Assembly: GCA_020137815.1 (NCBI GenBank)
Contig: CM035360.1
Span: 4,327,558 to 4,391,557 of the forward strand
Length of the DNA stretch: 64,000 bases
Origin: Hormiphora californensis
Taxonomy: Eukaryota; Ctenophora; Tentaculata; Cydippida; Pleurobrachiidae
Direction: 5' to 3'
Below are positions 13,501 to 58,869 of this stretch, in pieces. Made by a program: the position numbers and the translations under genes. The notes beneath the pieces were generated by a model. It was given only the letters and a program-made list of their open reading frames with translations. It was not told the origin of the DNA and ran no database searches. Position 1 is the stretch's first letter, and each line of letters opens with the position of its first letter.

Positions 13501-13667
13501 AAAATCATCATCTTTTCCACTGAAACAGGCCCACAGAATCAAAACTGTAATGGAACTACGGGAGATAAAACGTACCAATACAACGCAAGATGGGACAGCA
13601 GCAACAAAAGTCACCATACCATCCAACTCCGTACCTAGCACTGGAGTCGCAAGTCGTCGTCCTAGCT
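10544..13667 (+). pseudogene. Rhodopsin-like 7TM receptor, copy B, frame-broken
   Basis: This is the same gene as copy A in opposite orientation. Exon 1 (10544-10688) has one extra base relative to copy A, and the exon matching 3210-3089 (about 11059-11180) has an in-frame stop and several indels. The TM5 exon (12187-12312) is one base shorter than in copy A, which breaks the join to the next exon (about 12937-13002). The 3' part is better than in copy A: a TM7 exon (13228-13379) reads KIPLFIDLNLCTLIIF followed by a basic helix-8-like stretch, and a final exon from about 13529 to TAG near 13667 gives a Ser/Thr-rich tail. The pattern is one gene seen through scattered indels, so poor consensus sequence is as likely as true decay. 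It is called a pseudogene only on the sequence as given. Confidence 0.6.
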
Positions 13668-14097
13668 AGTTTAGAGGGGGCAATGATGCATCAAGAAAAC
13701 ACGACTCTCTTGCCTCTTTTTTGCTGATTTTTTAATGGTTTGCGTTGTAATGGTAACCATTCAAAAATAATTACAGCTTGTTTGATCTTTGTCATACACA
13801 CAGGTCTTATTTCCGAATCTTGCCAGAATGTTTGTTGATGTATCTCAGATCCTGGTAGCCTGGCGGGCTTGAGTTTTCCTCGCTTATAGAGTTGTGTAAC
13901 TAGAGCTGGTTTCAAATCTATCAATGATGATTTTGCCCTTCCAATTCTTGCTTGTTTTACAGTTATGTACTTCATCAGACAGATGGAATCCCGCTTATTT
14001 ATTGCTGCCTTGATCTTGTTAGCTTTCGTGCATACTTTTATTTTTCTAGCTTCAGTGGGAATTTGTTATTATTGTTGTCCATCGCTATTACTAATTG

Positions 14098-14958
14098 TAC
14101 CGTGTGCGGCAAAAAAAATCCCCCCCTAGACCACCATAGTTGCCGATGTGGTGGAGAGCTGTAACTTGGCAGGGTTGCTCCACTATGTCTATCTTGATCC
14201 TGACAGAAAATCAGAGCTCTAGCTCAAAATTCATTTTCATGAACGGAATGAACATTGTCATTCATTCCGAAAAATATTTTCCGGTCCAAATTTAACTAAT
14301 TCTGTTTGGCTATCGTTAGCTTTCCAATGTGACCAAATCAGCTAAATTGGACAACCACAAGAGACACAAGTGTCATTTTCTTAAAGTTAGTCAGGTCAGT
14401 GATCTTCACTGAATCGTTGATCGTGTTCAGTATTACGAATTGGTCTAAGGGGTAGAGAATCACGTATCACATCTGCTAATGAGGGATGACGATGCTGATT
14501 GGTCATCAGATCTGTAGCTCTTTGATAATGTCCTCTTTCCTCGAATCACATCACCCTGTATTGGTACACATACCCATTAGCGGCCATGATACGAGATTCC
14601 TTTGCCCATTGGCCCGATTGCAATCCCGGAAACTCAACGATTCGGTGAAGATCACATGACCTGACTAACTTAAGCAACATGACACTGTGTCTCTTGTGGT
14701 TGTCCAATTTAGCTGATCTTGGTCACATTGGAAAGCAAATCGATAGCCAAACATAGTTGTTAAATTTTGGACCGGAAAATATTTTTTCCTGGAATGAATG
14801 ACAATGTTCTTCGTTCATGAAAATGAATTTGAGCTAGAGCTCTGATTTTCTGTCAGGATCAAGATAGACATAGTGGAGCAACCCTGCCAAGTTACAGCTC
14901 TCCACCACATCGGCAACTATGGTGGTCTAGGGGGGGAATTTTTTTGCCGCACACGGTA
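14098..14958. mobile_element. Foldback element with about 300-bp arms, TA duplication
   Basis: CCGTGTGCGGCAAAAAAA at 14100 is mirrored by TTTTTTTGCCGCACACGG ending at 14956, and TA lies on both sides. The arms (about 14100-14400 and 14650-14956) pair almost throughout, leaving a central loop of about 250 bp. No reading frame for a transposase is present. It lies directly upstream of the F-box gene. Confidence 0.85.
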
Positions 14959-15036
14959 TTTAGTAATACTATTTACCCTTACCCATTTAGGAGTTCCTTC
15001 TAATTAAGCTAACACCATATCTCACTTGTAGAGGTC

Positions 15037-16212
15037 ATGTCTGTTACCTCCTACTGCAGTTCTGTTACCATGGTTACCCTCCCCACCTGCAGTTCCGTTA
15101 CCATGGTTACCACCCCCTCCTGTTCCCCTCACCTCCTGCACCTTCCCGATGAACTCATGCTGTTACTGTTACACCATTGTGATGGCCAGACCCTTCACCA
15201 GCTGTCCCGTACTTGTAACAGGTATAATGGCTTAATTAATTAATTGGCTGATAAATTATTTTGTTAATTAATTAACTAATTAATTAGTATTCATAACACA
15301 AGTTTCCAATTTGGTCTCCTCCATATTACTGAGGCTCATTGTACCAAACAATATTTGCTTTTTTCGACCCTTGGCCTTGCCTTGTTCGACCCTCTTTCTC
15401 TTTTTGTTGCTTTATTAGATGCTAAACAAAACAACACATTCAACAACTCCTTACCCCTCTCGCCTCCTGCAGGTTAAGAGACTTGACGACGGGGGATCCG
15501 AGGTTATGGGAGGATAGGTTTAGAAGGGACTACGGAGTCTCTGTCCAGGGGCCTAGGGCCAGGGAGGCCTACCTTTATATCTCCCGACAGATAGGTATAC
15601 TACCAGGAGCACTGTAATATCATTCAATAACCGCCATGATAGCCTTGCTTTAAGAAGCGTAAGAAAGGATGCGATTCTATACCGAACACGTGTAACTGCT
15701 TCCTCTACCTCTTCCACTAGTTAAACTAGTTTTAGTTTTCGTAGTATGTGCAGTATTTTAGTAAACTGAATATAGAGAAAACGTAGTCTCATTTAGGAGA
15801 GAGGTATAATTAGTCTCTGTTCTAATGAAGCTGCATCTTTTGTTACGCAGGTACCGGTACATTTCAGTTGTCCTCCATTCCCCTTCTTTATATCTCTCCT
15901 ACCAATTCTCTACTCTCAAAACAACAGGGATAGCCGGTCAGCCTACCTGCAGGTCTTTAGAAATCAGTTCTTACTAAAGCCATGTATTTAGCGGCTAGAT
16001 TCTAACTCATATTCTTACTTCCTACCTAAACCTAAACTTATAACACTCTCTCAGGACGTGACGGCAGGATCATCACTCCGATCCTCCCCCTGGCTCTCCA
16101 ACTGCTACATGGATCTCAAGATCACACCGGACACAAGGGCGCTTATCTGGAGCAACTGCCGTCAGGACCAGTATACAGAAAAGAGGCGGGATCTGTTTGC
16201 ATTAGACATTAG
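15037..16212 (+). CDS. Small F-box protein (154 aa)
   Basis: Three exons join in phase: 15037-15221, 15473-15594 and 16055-16212 (TAG at 16210). After a Ser/Thr/Cys-rich start with a duplicated SSVTMVT motif, the residues from about 32 form an F-box: LPDELMLLLL, CDGQTLHQLSRTC, then LTTGDPRLWEDRFRRDYGV across the first splice site. F-boxes recruit substrates to Skp1-cullin ubiquitin ligases. The rest is a short tail without WD40 or leucine-rich repeats, so the substrate side is not identifiable. Another open frame crosses exon 3, but the splice phase picks the frame given here. The gene lies between the receptor copy B/foldback region and the kringle gene, on the plus strand. Confidence 0.7.
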
Positions 16213-16359
16213 TTCGGGGGGAAGATTGAAGTGCTTGATCACGGACAGAGAACATGATTGTCAGTTGAGACTTTGTAGATCTGGTACTAGGACGTTGTTT
16301 AGGTCACAATGCTTGGTACCCATTGTAGGTACTAACTGTTTTTATTTCTGATATATTTG

Positions 16360-17206
16360 TATAGATCTTAGTTGTTATTAATATCGGTGATTGTTTGGTG
16401 TGTTAGTCAATGTTAGTTGGCTCACGATCAAAGGAATATTATCTGATATTATCATTTGTATATTATCATGTGTAAACCGCAGTGGAGGTACTATTGCGAA
16501 CAAAAGTTTTATCAGAATGACGGTTTCTTTATCTTCTAACCAGCAAACAGAAAGTAATAAGGGAATTAGGGGGACAAAGGAAGAGGGGGATAGAAAAAGA
16601 GAGAAAGCGAGAAAGGGAGGGGAGGGGAAAATAGAGCGATGGCGAAAGAGGGTGAGAGAGAGGGGGGAGAGAAGTTTCTTTCTTCTACTCCTTTTTCATT
16701 TATCACTTTTTCGAAAACTGCTTCCGCCTGTGCCCTGCATGTAGTGACGAGCTGTGTGAGTAGAGAAGAGAGATCAGATAGAGAGTAGAGAGAGAGATCA
16801 AGATAGAGCGAGAGCAGAGCAGATCAGAGACTCGACGTCGCTTCTGCTCGCTCCCATGCCGCTCGCTCGCTCGGCTCGTCTCTCCGACGCGCTCTGACTC
16901 TCTCCTCTCCCTCGCTCTCTCTCAATCGTCTCCTTTGTAGATCTCCCGTCTTCTTCTTTTTCTTTCTCTACTTTACCTTTTATCCTCTCTATTTCAATAG
17001 AATTCTGGTTAACCACTTTTCCACAACTGCATACAATGTTACAGCTATCTTTGTTCTCCTCCTCCTCCTCCTCTATCACCGCACCAACACTTCCCCCCCC
17101 TCATCCTTCCCCCTCTTTGTTTCGTTTTTTATTACATCCATGCTGTTTCCCGCTCTCTTCCTCTTTTTATGTTTTTTCCGGCTTCCCTTTCTCGCTTGTC
17201 ATCCAG
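16360..17206. other. Intergenic, purine/pyrimidine-skewed, no gene seen
   Basis: The plus strand is purine-rich from about 16555 to 16670 and pyrimidine-rich from about 16880 to 17190. The latter ends in a good acceptor (cgcttgtcatccag, 17206), so it probably contains the last intron before the first recognised exon of the kringle gene. The start codon of that gene was not identified. Confidence 0.5.
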
Positions 17207-19366
17207 TTCGGGTTTAATAATGCGGGGGAAGTAAGGATTGATGTGACGAAATGTGCTAGTATGGTCTGTTGTGCTGGGGATTTGAGCGTGGGAGTAATGG
17301 GCCAGCGGGGAAGGGGAAGGTTTGATCTCTATGCTAATTCGACCTGGGATGAAAACAAGACGGTAGGGTTAGGGTTGGGTGTTGGTGGTGATATCTTCTG
17401 TGGTGTGGGAGCTAAGTTGAAGCCAAAATCCGGACCAACATGCGTAGTGGATGAAGAGGCAGTTGTGAAATGGGATTACGAGTGTATGGAATGTAAGAGA
17501 GTCAGTATTACGATATCACCAAAAACAGTGCAAAGGATGTCCCGCGGACACCCACTCTCCTACTGCTTCGGATATCTGCTGCCGCCCTCTCACCCACGTT
17601 CTCAACACAGCTAAAACCGGGTGCATCACGTGTCCCTCCGACCAAGTCCCCAATGAATCTAAAACGGGCTGCGAGTACTGTCCTCGGGGGAAGGTACTCC
17701 AGGATGGGAAGTGTAGGGCATGCCCAGCTGGACATACCACATACCCGGAGGAGGATAGGGGCGTGTGTGTTGGACCCAGGTATTTCTTTTGCAGTACCCT
17801 AGGAACTATCCAAATATATATGACCCAAACTCTTGTTGGACCACTATTGGACCACTGTGCTACCCCCCCCCCCTGTTATGTTCTCACCCTCCTTTACATT
17901 TGTTTCGCCTTAAAATTACCACTGTTGACCAGGTTGACCCTTCTTATTCACTCTCTTCTGCAGGTTGACCCTGAACGGTGGCCAGATGGTGGTGGGTGTA
18001 GCGGTGAGTCAGTTTGAGGACCCACCCACTACGGAGAGAGTTCAGTTTGTGGAGTGCTCATGGAGATTGGAAGGTGTATAAGAATAAAGGGTGGGCGGTG
18101 GAGAAGGGGATGATAATGGAGAACTATACCAGCGGGTACCGATACGATAGAACCATCAGAAAGAGGTGAGAAAGAAGAAAACATGAGCTAGATAAGAGTG
18201 AAATTTAGAGAATCAGACAGAAATCAAGAGAATGAATAATGATATAGAAGTAGGGAGAAAGAGATACGAAAAAGATAGAGGGAAATCATATAAAGACCCA
18301 CTTCTCAAATTCGTTTACAGGGGTTCTCTGAATTCGGCAGCCCCGGTAATAATAGATGTTGAATGTTATACGGGCAATGGGGCAAACTACCAGGGATATC
18401 GCAGTAAAACTGCAACAGGAACCGAGTGTACAGGTATATTATTGTCGGTCCCCGATTTACCGGAGCCCCGATATACCGGGCAAAACCCTAGCAAGGTGCC
18501 CCATTCATGACCGAAATACATAGCTTTCGTGATAATAATAATTCTGAAGCCACCCCATACCATTTCTCCAAAGTTTCTCGACTAAACCCTTTCTGAATCC
18601 CGACCCCAATTCCCCAGGTAGCCTGAAGTCTAGATTGATTCTTGGTAAGCTTGTTCACCTTTGTCGGTCAGATGGGGTCCATCTCCAGGAGCCCTACTGT
18701 CTGGTTGGAGATGGCCGCGTATCATGTGGCGTGCCCAAATGCAAAGGTTTGTGAGCCCATATATGGGCATATGACGTCATAAACTGACCATATATGGGCA
18801 TATACCAGGTGCAAAGGTTTGTACCGATCACGTACTGGGTCTGGTCTACATGATCACTGAATTTTATTACTTCATCTGCATCAGAAGTATTTCTTGATAT
18901 TGTTTTTCTCAGCCTGAAATTATATCCACTTGTCTTGCAAGAGACAGAGAGTTTTACAAGTTCACACTTCCTCCAGAATCAGGTCTTACAGCGGGGGCAG
19001 GCCAGCACCACCAAGAAATGTGAATACACAGTGCAGACTGTGGGAGGGTTTACCAGAACAGAAGGGGTAGTACCAGGGTTTTCTACCCGCCAAGAAGCAC
19101 AGGATATGTGCGATTCACTTGGTAAGCATGGTGTGAGGTTATATTTTTATTCTGATTAGGGATTGTTGTTCCTTGTCCGTTGCAACTTGAGTTCTAATTC
19201 GGCATTCTTGGTAGCAAAATTCTACACACGTGCTTCAAATTCCCAGCTTTTTCGTGTTTTCACCCATTCAGAAACAACTTTCTTACAGCAAATTACTTTA
19301 CATTTAGAATCGGTGGGTAACCATGGTAACCAAGGAGAATGCTACAGAAAGTTCCTATGCTCATGA
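17207..19366 (+). CDS. Cys-rich kringle-domain extracellular protein, 5' end not found
   Basis: Six exons are seen: 17207-17779, 17964-18165, 18321-18433, 18618-18746, 18942-19121 and 19308-19366 (TGA). Exon 1 ends in Cys-rich modules such as CKGCPAD, CITCPSD, CEYCPRG and CRACPAG, a spacing like GCC2/GCC3 or ephrin-receptor-type repeats. Exons 3 and 4 together make a kringle: CYTGNGANYQGYRS up to EC, then LCRSDG, PYCLVGDGRVSC and VPKC, with the splice phase joining the halves exactly. Two more Cys pairs follow before the stop. The frame must change once near 17490-17520 and once near 18055, which looks like single-base errors or a decayed copy. Such proteins are secreted or membrane-anchored. 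The combination resembles the ELAPOR/EIG121 style in its Cys repeats only, so no family name is claimed. Confidence 0.6.
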
Positions 19367-19747
19367 TGTGATGATCAAGGAAACGGACTGTGAGCCGTAC
19401 CACGGTGTCTACTTTGAGAATTGATTGATTTTGTGAATTATGCAATTTAATGTCCGTATTTGAAAGCAATGTTTAGGAAATTAGCGACTTATAAAATATC
19501 AGAGTTAGCAGAGAGTGTGTGTGTGTGTGACTGAATTAGCAATATTAGGTTGCGAGTTTAGGTAATGTATTTTGTATTGTCGGCACCCGGTGCACTGCAA
19601 CTGTAATATTTTGTATTGTGCAAATACTGTTTTTACTACCCCATTTGATACAGTTTTGCAATAATTACCGTTTTTCACTGACTCCAAATCGTGTGGCCCG
19701 CCACAACTTTGTTTTCTATAACAATCAGGTAACTTATATTGACTCAC

Positions 19748-41309
<21,562 letters not shown>

Positions 41310-41536
41310 ATTTTCATACTAGAACAAAGTGATAGAGAAGGAGGACGGGATGAGGGATCTTGGTCCGACCTTGGCCGGGTTATAATTTGTTTTTTGGGCG
41401 AGGCATAAAGTTAATACAGATAGTTAATTGGTTCGTCAACATGTTTTAGCGTGTTGATACAGTTCTTTTCAACCGAGTACCGTACGGGAAGTGGAAAATA
41501 GCTCAAGGGAGGGGGTGAAAACTTCGAATTTTTTAA

Positions 41537-42541
41537 TAGTAGGGACGAATCTCTTATAAAAAGAAGTGGTTGACACACTATTTGGTGAAAAGCAAATTCC
41601 GGTTGTAACCCACCTATTTTGACCCGCTGAACAAGATCCCGTTCATAGGTAAGGTCGCAAAATTGGAGAACATGCCCAAATCGGCCACGCCCTTTTACCT
41701 GTATTTTTAGCCTGTAGCCAAAAACATAAGTCCTCTTAGAATAGGAGTAGAGACAAATCTGAGGGCACTAAAGTGATCAGCGCCCTCGCATTAGTGGGGG
41801 TAGGTGCCGGAATTAAGTCTCTATCTCATCTGGTTAATTAGATAATTGGATAATTAGGTTTGCGCATAACCGTTTTTTGGCTATATGGCTATAGCCACTT
41901 AGAAATGGTTTAGAGGCTTTTCACTGGCGCCATTTTGTAGGCAATAGCCAAGTTATGGGGGGTCGACGTCGGACTTTTAAGCTCTATCTCCAACCGTTTA
42001 GCCGTTATTTGGCTTAAACGATGCTCAAAATGAGCGAAAAAACGGTAAAAAGCCCGATTTTGAGCATCGTTTAAGCCAAATAACGGCTAAACGGTTGGAG
42101 ATAGAGCTTAAAAGTCCGACGTCGACCCCCCATAACTTGGCTATTGCCTACAAAATGGCGCCAGTGAAAAGCCTCTAAACCATTCCTAAGTGGCTATAGC
42201 CATATAGCCAAAAAACGGTTATGCGCAAACCTAATTATCCAATTATCTAATTAACCAGATGAGATAGAGACTTAATTCCGGCACCTACCCCCACTAATGC
42301 GAGGGCGCTGATTACTTTACTGCCCTCAGATTTGTCTCTACTCCTATTCTAAGAGGATTTATGTTTTTGGCTACAGGCTAAAAATACAGGTAAAAGGGCG
42401 TGGCCGATTTGGGCATGTTCTCCAATTTTCCGACCTTACCTATGAACGGGATCTTGTTCAGCGGGTCAAAATAGGTGGGTTACAACCGGAATTTGCTTTT
42501 CACCAAATAGTGTGTCAAAAAATTAAGATTCGTCCCTACTA
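41537..42541. mobile_element. 1-kb near-perfect palindrome (foldback) with TA duplication
   Basis: GTAGGGACGAATCT at 41539 mirrors AGATTCGTCCCTAC ending at 42539, with TA on both sides. The arms of about 490 bp match almost base for base, around a centre near 42040. There is no coding frame. It fills most of the interval between the divergently transcribed myosin (start 41309) and the RRM gene (start 43174). Confidence 0.9.
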
Positions 42542-43173
42542 TAAAATCCGGGTGCCTCGACGCGAAGCCGAAGCATGTTTAAAGTCCGTTTCAAGCGATT
42601 TGACCCGTAATTCTTGGAATTTGGCGCATTGCGCGTGTATTTACAAAGGGGAAATCCTGAATTTCCAGGAATCTCAGGTCAAGTCGTTTGAAACGCACTT
42701 TAATATTGCACGGCGCGGCGCGAGTTTGAACACTTTTTGCATCGCTTAATTTGCTGAGAAACGTAACGCGCGATATGATTCACAATTCATTGGGCGCGTT
42801 TGCTTAAAAATGGTTTTCGGATCACGAATTCAAAGTTTTTTTGGTTCCCTCTTTAAATTTTTCTCCAAAACACACGTTTGTTTTCTTTTTCCTCTCACAG
42901 TGGGTCCATCTCAGATTACAGATATCTGTATCTGGAAACAGCTGAAAGAGTTTCGCCTCCCTCTCACTCTTGTATTTGTATTTCAAAATTCAAGTGTACT
43001 CCCTCAGTCCTCAAACCCGGACAATAAATGTATATTTGTATTTGTAAATAATAATAATAAAATAATGTATTTGTATTTGTGTTTGACTGAAATTAAAGTG
43101 AAATTCCCGAGTTGAATTGAATTGAAATCTGAGGTTAACCGTTAAGTGACTAGTACTTCACAATTTCTGCAGT

Positions 43174-44997
43174 ATGTCAGAAGATGCAGAATACACTCGG
43201 TTATTCGTAGGTGGACTTCCCGATCATGCGGTCGACAAAGAGGAAATGCGGGAGGTAATAGTTCTAGTAGTGTACTTTCATTTTATACGCAGTTGAAGCC
43301 AGTTTTCGTGGTTGTTCAGAACCTGTTTGTTAAGAATCATTAAAGAAAACTAGCAAGGTAACTTTTCAGGCATTCTCAGAGTGCGGTCAGGTGGTCGATG
43401 TTTGGGTGGCGTACGACCCTCCTGGGTTTGCTTTTGTTGAATTTGCAACTGCCGAAGAGGCTCGCCACGCCAAGGAGGCAATGCATTTGAAGGAGATCTG
43501 GGGAGTTAAAATCAGGTAAGCAATTATAAACAATAATCGGGTGTTTACTTTTGAAAACACCAGGGTATGTAATAATGTCATTATTGACTTGATTTGTAAC
43601 GTAGTTATTGGTAACAAAAAGAGGGATTTTGTACCAATGATAACTCCTTTCAGGATAGAGATAACAAAGCGGAGAAAGGGTCAAAACCGAGCCACGGGGA
43701 AAGATGTCGAGTTGGGAGACAAACCTCGGTTATTTGTCGGAGGATTAGAGGAGGGTGTTACAGATAGTCAGCTGAAGGAGCTATTCCAGGAAATAGGACC
43801 TGTTACTGATACTTTCGTGGCTTCAGGCAAAGGTGCAGTTGCCATCGATATTAATTGCAGGATTAATCTTTTCTAACTACCAACCGTTTAGTGGATACTA
43901 ACTATTCAGTATTCAGTGTTGAGTCAATAGTATTGACTCAACACTGAATACTGAATATTATTATTATTACTGAATACATCGAATACACTGCAGTATTCAG
44001 TATTGACTCAATACTGAATACTACAGTGTATTCGATGTATTCAGTAATAATAATAATAGGGCTACATTGTTTAATTCTGATCTAGTTTCATCAAAATCGG
44101 GGCCGTTCTCTCACACTTTAATTAATTATTAATTGGATTTCTCTTCAGGGTATGGTTTTGTTGAGTTTTCCAGTATGGCCCACGCTAAGCGTGCCATGAG
44201 AACATACGATAACACACTACAACTGGGCAGTACAATGCGGATTGAGATGTCCAACTCTAAATCATCAGAAGGGGGAGGTGGTGGGAGAGGGAGGGGAGGG
44301 CGAGGAGGATCTAGGGGTAGGGGTGGTAGTAGGGGAGGTTACTCCAGAGGAGGGAGAGATAGGGATGGGGGATATAGCTCCTCACGGGGATCTAGAGGAG
44401 GATCACGATATGAACGGTTAGTTAAATTCTTCTTGAACGATTTAGAAATTTTAGCTTCCTTCTCTTCTTCGTAATGTTTCCATTAACACACGTCAACCCC
44501 ATCCTTTCAGAGGTTCATCACGGCGGCCTCCCCCTCGACAATCCTACTACGATGATGATGCCTATGCAGACCCCTACTACGCCTCAGCACCACCCCCACC
44601 CCGCCGGAAACACCCCTACGCTCGACCTGCAGTAGCAGACCCATACGGTGCTGACCCGTACGCAGATCCCTACCAATACGAAGAGACATACGCTCCGGCT
44701 GATGCGTATGCCACTGATGCGTATGCAGATGACCCTTACGCTGAAGACCCTTACGCAGAGAGTTATGTTGTTGCGGCTCCTCCTCCTACAGCTGCACGTG
44801 CAAAACGAAGGATTGTACCAGCCGCCCCAGGGAGGGAGGCGTACTATGTGTATCAGCAACCCGCACCTGCTAGACGTGCAGCACCCCCACCCCCTGGGGA
44901 GGAGGCTTCCCCTGCAAAGCGACCAACCGATCCACGAGTGGTAGCCAGACGAGCCCGACCAAGACCTGTTGCATATGAAACGTATGAGGAGTATTAG
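43174..44997 (+). CDS. Two-RRM SR/hnRNP-like RNA-binding protein (386 aa)
   Basis: Five exons in perfect phase: 43174-43254, 43370-43515, 43654-43832, 44149-44416 and 44511-44997 (TAG). RRM1 (about residues 9-78) has RNP2 LFVGGL and RNP1 PPGFAFVEF preceded by VWVAYD, closely the SRSF3/SRSF7 style. RRM2 (about 103-175) has LFVGGL and a canonical KGYGFVEF. A Gly/Arg/Ser-rich RGG-type region follows, and exon 5 encodes a tail of repeated DPYA/DAYA units rich in Tyr, Pro and Asp, then a basic end. Such proteins bind pre-mRNA and act in splicing or mRNA handling in the nucleus; RGG and Tyr-rich tails favour condensates. The gene lies head-to-head with the myosin gene across the palindrome and tail-to-head with the RRM-RS gene. 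Confidence 0.9.
43903..44060. repeat. Two nested palindromes in an intron
   Basis: ATTCAGTGTTGAGTCAATAG is mirrored by TATTGACTCAACACTGAAT (about 43905-43955). Then AATACATCGAATACACTG is mirrored by CAGTGTATTCGATGTATT around a TATTGACTCAATA core (about 43960-44058). The words are shared between the two hairpins. It lies in intron 3 of the two-RRM gene. Confidence 0.85.
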
Positions 44998-45275
44998 GAC
45001 ACTTTCGAGTGGGGTTAATAGTACAAAAACAAGATGGGAGTAATGAGGGATTGAGAGAGAAGGAAGGAGAGAGACAATGTGTGTGCAGAAATCGACCATG
45101 ATGAATGAATGATGGTCATATTTTATCATTTATTTATTATATAAGTACACTCTTCAGCAGTTTTCTGTTAATCTGATGAGTTTTATTTCTGATCAATTAA
45201 TTAAATTAACTGATTAATTAATTAAATTAACTGATTAATATTTAACGATCCTGATTGCTCGCTTCAGACTGTTGT

Positions 45276-57375
<12,100 letters not shown>

Positions 57376-57532
57376 GAAATACAGTGGAGTTGTTTGTTGG
57401 TTTCACACCAATGGTATCGTAAGAGTGTGATCAGTCGTTTGTTGGTGGTGTGAGAGTGTGGTCAGTTATGGTGGAAAGTGTGGTATTACGAGTAATTTGA
57501 GTACAATATGCTTCAGCTTACAGTTCACTAAA

Positions 57533-57679
57533 CAGTCGGACCCCGATTTATATTACTGGAACCCGAGTTTCTCGAGGGGATAAATTTCTAGCAGAAATTA
57601 TAGCAGTATTTCACCCATAGTTAGTTAATGTCCACGAAACCCTTTCCCCCAAACATCCCGGTAAATCGGGGTTCGACTG
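57533..57679. mobile_element. Pogo-like MITE, 147 bp
   Basis: CAGTCGGACCCCGATTTAT at 57533 pairs with GTAAATCGGGGTTCGACTG ending at 57679. A TA follows the right end. It lies downstream of the RRM-RS stop codon. Confidence 0.75.
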
Positions 57680-57734
57680 TATGATTTAATATATTTTATG
57701 CGTGTATATCATATGACATTGCTTCTTTAAATGG

Positions 57735-57910
57735 TACAGTCGGACCCCGATTTAGGGGCCCCCGATTTAGTGGCACCCCGATTTAGGGACAGGATTTTTT
57801 TTCCCCGATATAGGAAATTAACCTTATTTGACCCCGATTTAGTGGACACCCCGATTTAGTGGACAAGAGCCTTTCCCCCGAGGGTGTCCCTAAATCGGGG
57901 TCCGACTGTA
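57735..57910. mobile_element. Pogo-like MITE, 172 bp, complete with TA duplication
   Basis: TA, then CAGTCGGACCCCGATTTAG (57737) and CTAAATCGGGGTCCGACTG (ends 57908), then TA. The interior repeats CCCCGATTTAG(T/G)G several times. It is the best-preserved member of this family in the window. Confidence 0.85.
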
Positions 57911-58347
57911 GTTACATTGTGTTATTATCTACCCTGCCTGGTAGCTCACTTTGCTTACTTTTATGACGCACATTTACCGTGTTTATCTTCCATTGTACTA
58001 GCGGATTCTCTCTCTCCCCCCTCTCTCTCTCTTTCTCCTCTCTCTCTATCTATCTTTCTCTCTCTCTCACATCATCTCTCAAGTCTTCTCATTTCCATCG
58101 AACACAAATTGCTTCCCTATCTTATGTTTGCTTTCTCCTTGTCTTCAGTCTTGACCGCAACTACGGTTCAGTTATCCGCATTCCTATCTAGCCCAAAATT
58201 GAATGAATGATTATATTGTAGACTCCATATTATATTAATAATTGATAGCATAATATCCTCCCCAGTTCCCATTACAATGCAATCCCCCAAACTCACTGTA
58301 TACAATTCACCCAGCTAACTTTCACCCCTCCTCCCCTATATAGGAAC

Positions 58348-58869
58348 ATGTCCCATCCCCACGGACCACCTGGAGGGTACCACCATCCACCTGGACCTCA
58401 CGGACCCCACCCTGGGCCTCACGGACCCCACCCTGGACCCCCTGGTGGACCACATTATCATCCCGGACCTCATGCTCCTCCCGGTGCCTACCCCGCCGGA
58501 TACTACCCTCCTCCTCCATACAACCCTGCTGCGGAATGTCCACCACCTCCTCCACCTGGTCCACATGGGGGACATCCTCCACCAGGTCCCTCACCACCAC
58601 CCCATCACGGAGGACCCCCACCCCATCACGGGGGTATTGTTGCTGATGTGGTCGGTGGGATTATCCACGCACCGGGCAGGCTGGCCCATGCCGTAGCGGG
58701 TGCACTGGACCCCCATCCTAAACACCATGGACCCCATCATGGACCACCTGGACCCCATCACCATGGACCCGGACCCCACCATGGACCTGGTGGGCACCAT
58801 GGAGGTCATCATGGACATCATGGACACGGTGGGGGCCACCATGGGCATGGAGGTCATGGACATCACTAA
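58348..58869 (+). CDS. His/Pro/Gly-rich low-complexity protein 1 (173 aa)
   Basis: The ATG lies just after an acceptor-like CTATATAG. The protein opens MSHPHGPPGGYHHPPGP and continues with PHPGPHG repeats, a Tyr/Pro patch (YPAGYYPPPPYNPAAE), and PPPPPGPHGGHPPPG. The one ordinary stretch (GIVADVVGGIIHAPGRLAHA) follows near residue 95, and the end is HGPHHGPPGPHH-type repeats closing in GGHHGHGGHGHH. There is no signal peptide or membrane segment. His makes up about a quarter of the chain, so metal binding or pH-switched self-association is plausible, but that is inference from composition. A long frame on the opposite strand is a composition shadow. It is the first of four such genes up to the window end. 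Confidence 0.75.
   Translation: MSHPHGPPGGYHHPPGPHGPHPGPHGPHPGPPGGPHYHPGPHAPPGAYPAGYYPPPPYNPAAECPPPPPPGPHGGHPPPGPSPPPHHGGPPPHHGGIVADVVGGIIHAPGRLAHAVAGALDPHPKHHGPHHGPPGPHHHGPGPHHGPGGHHGGHHGHHGHGGGHHGHGGHGHH

Noticed and set aside
13691-13975. 94-codon minus-strand Lys-rich frame
   Set aside because: No recognisable domain. It overlaps the region just past receptor copy B; kept out for lack of support.
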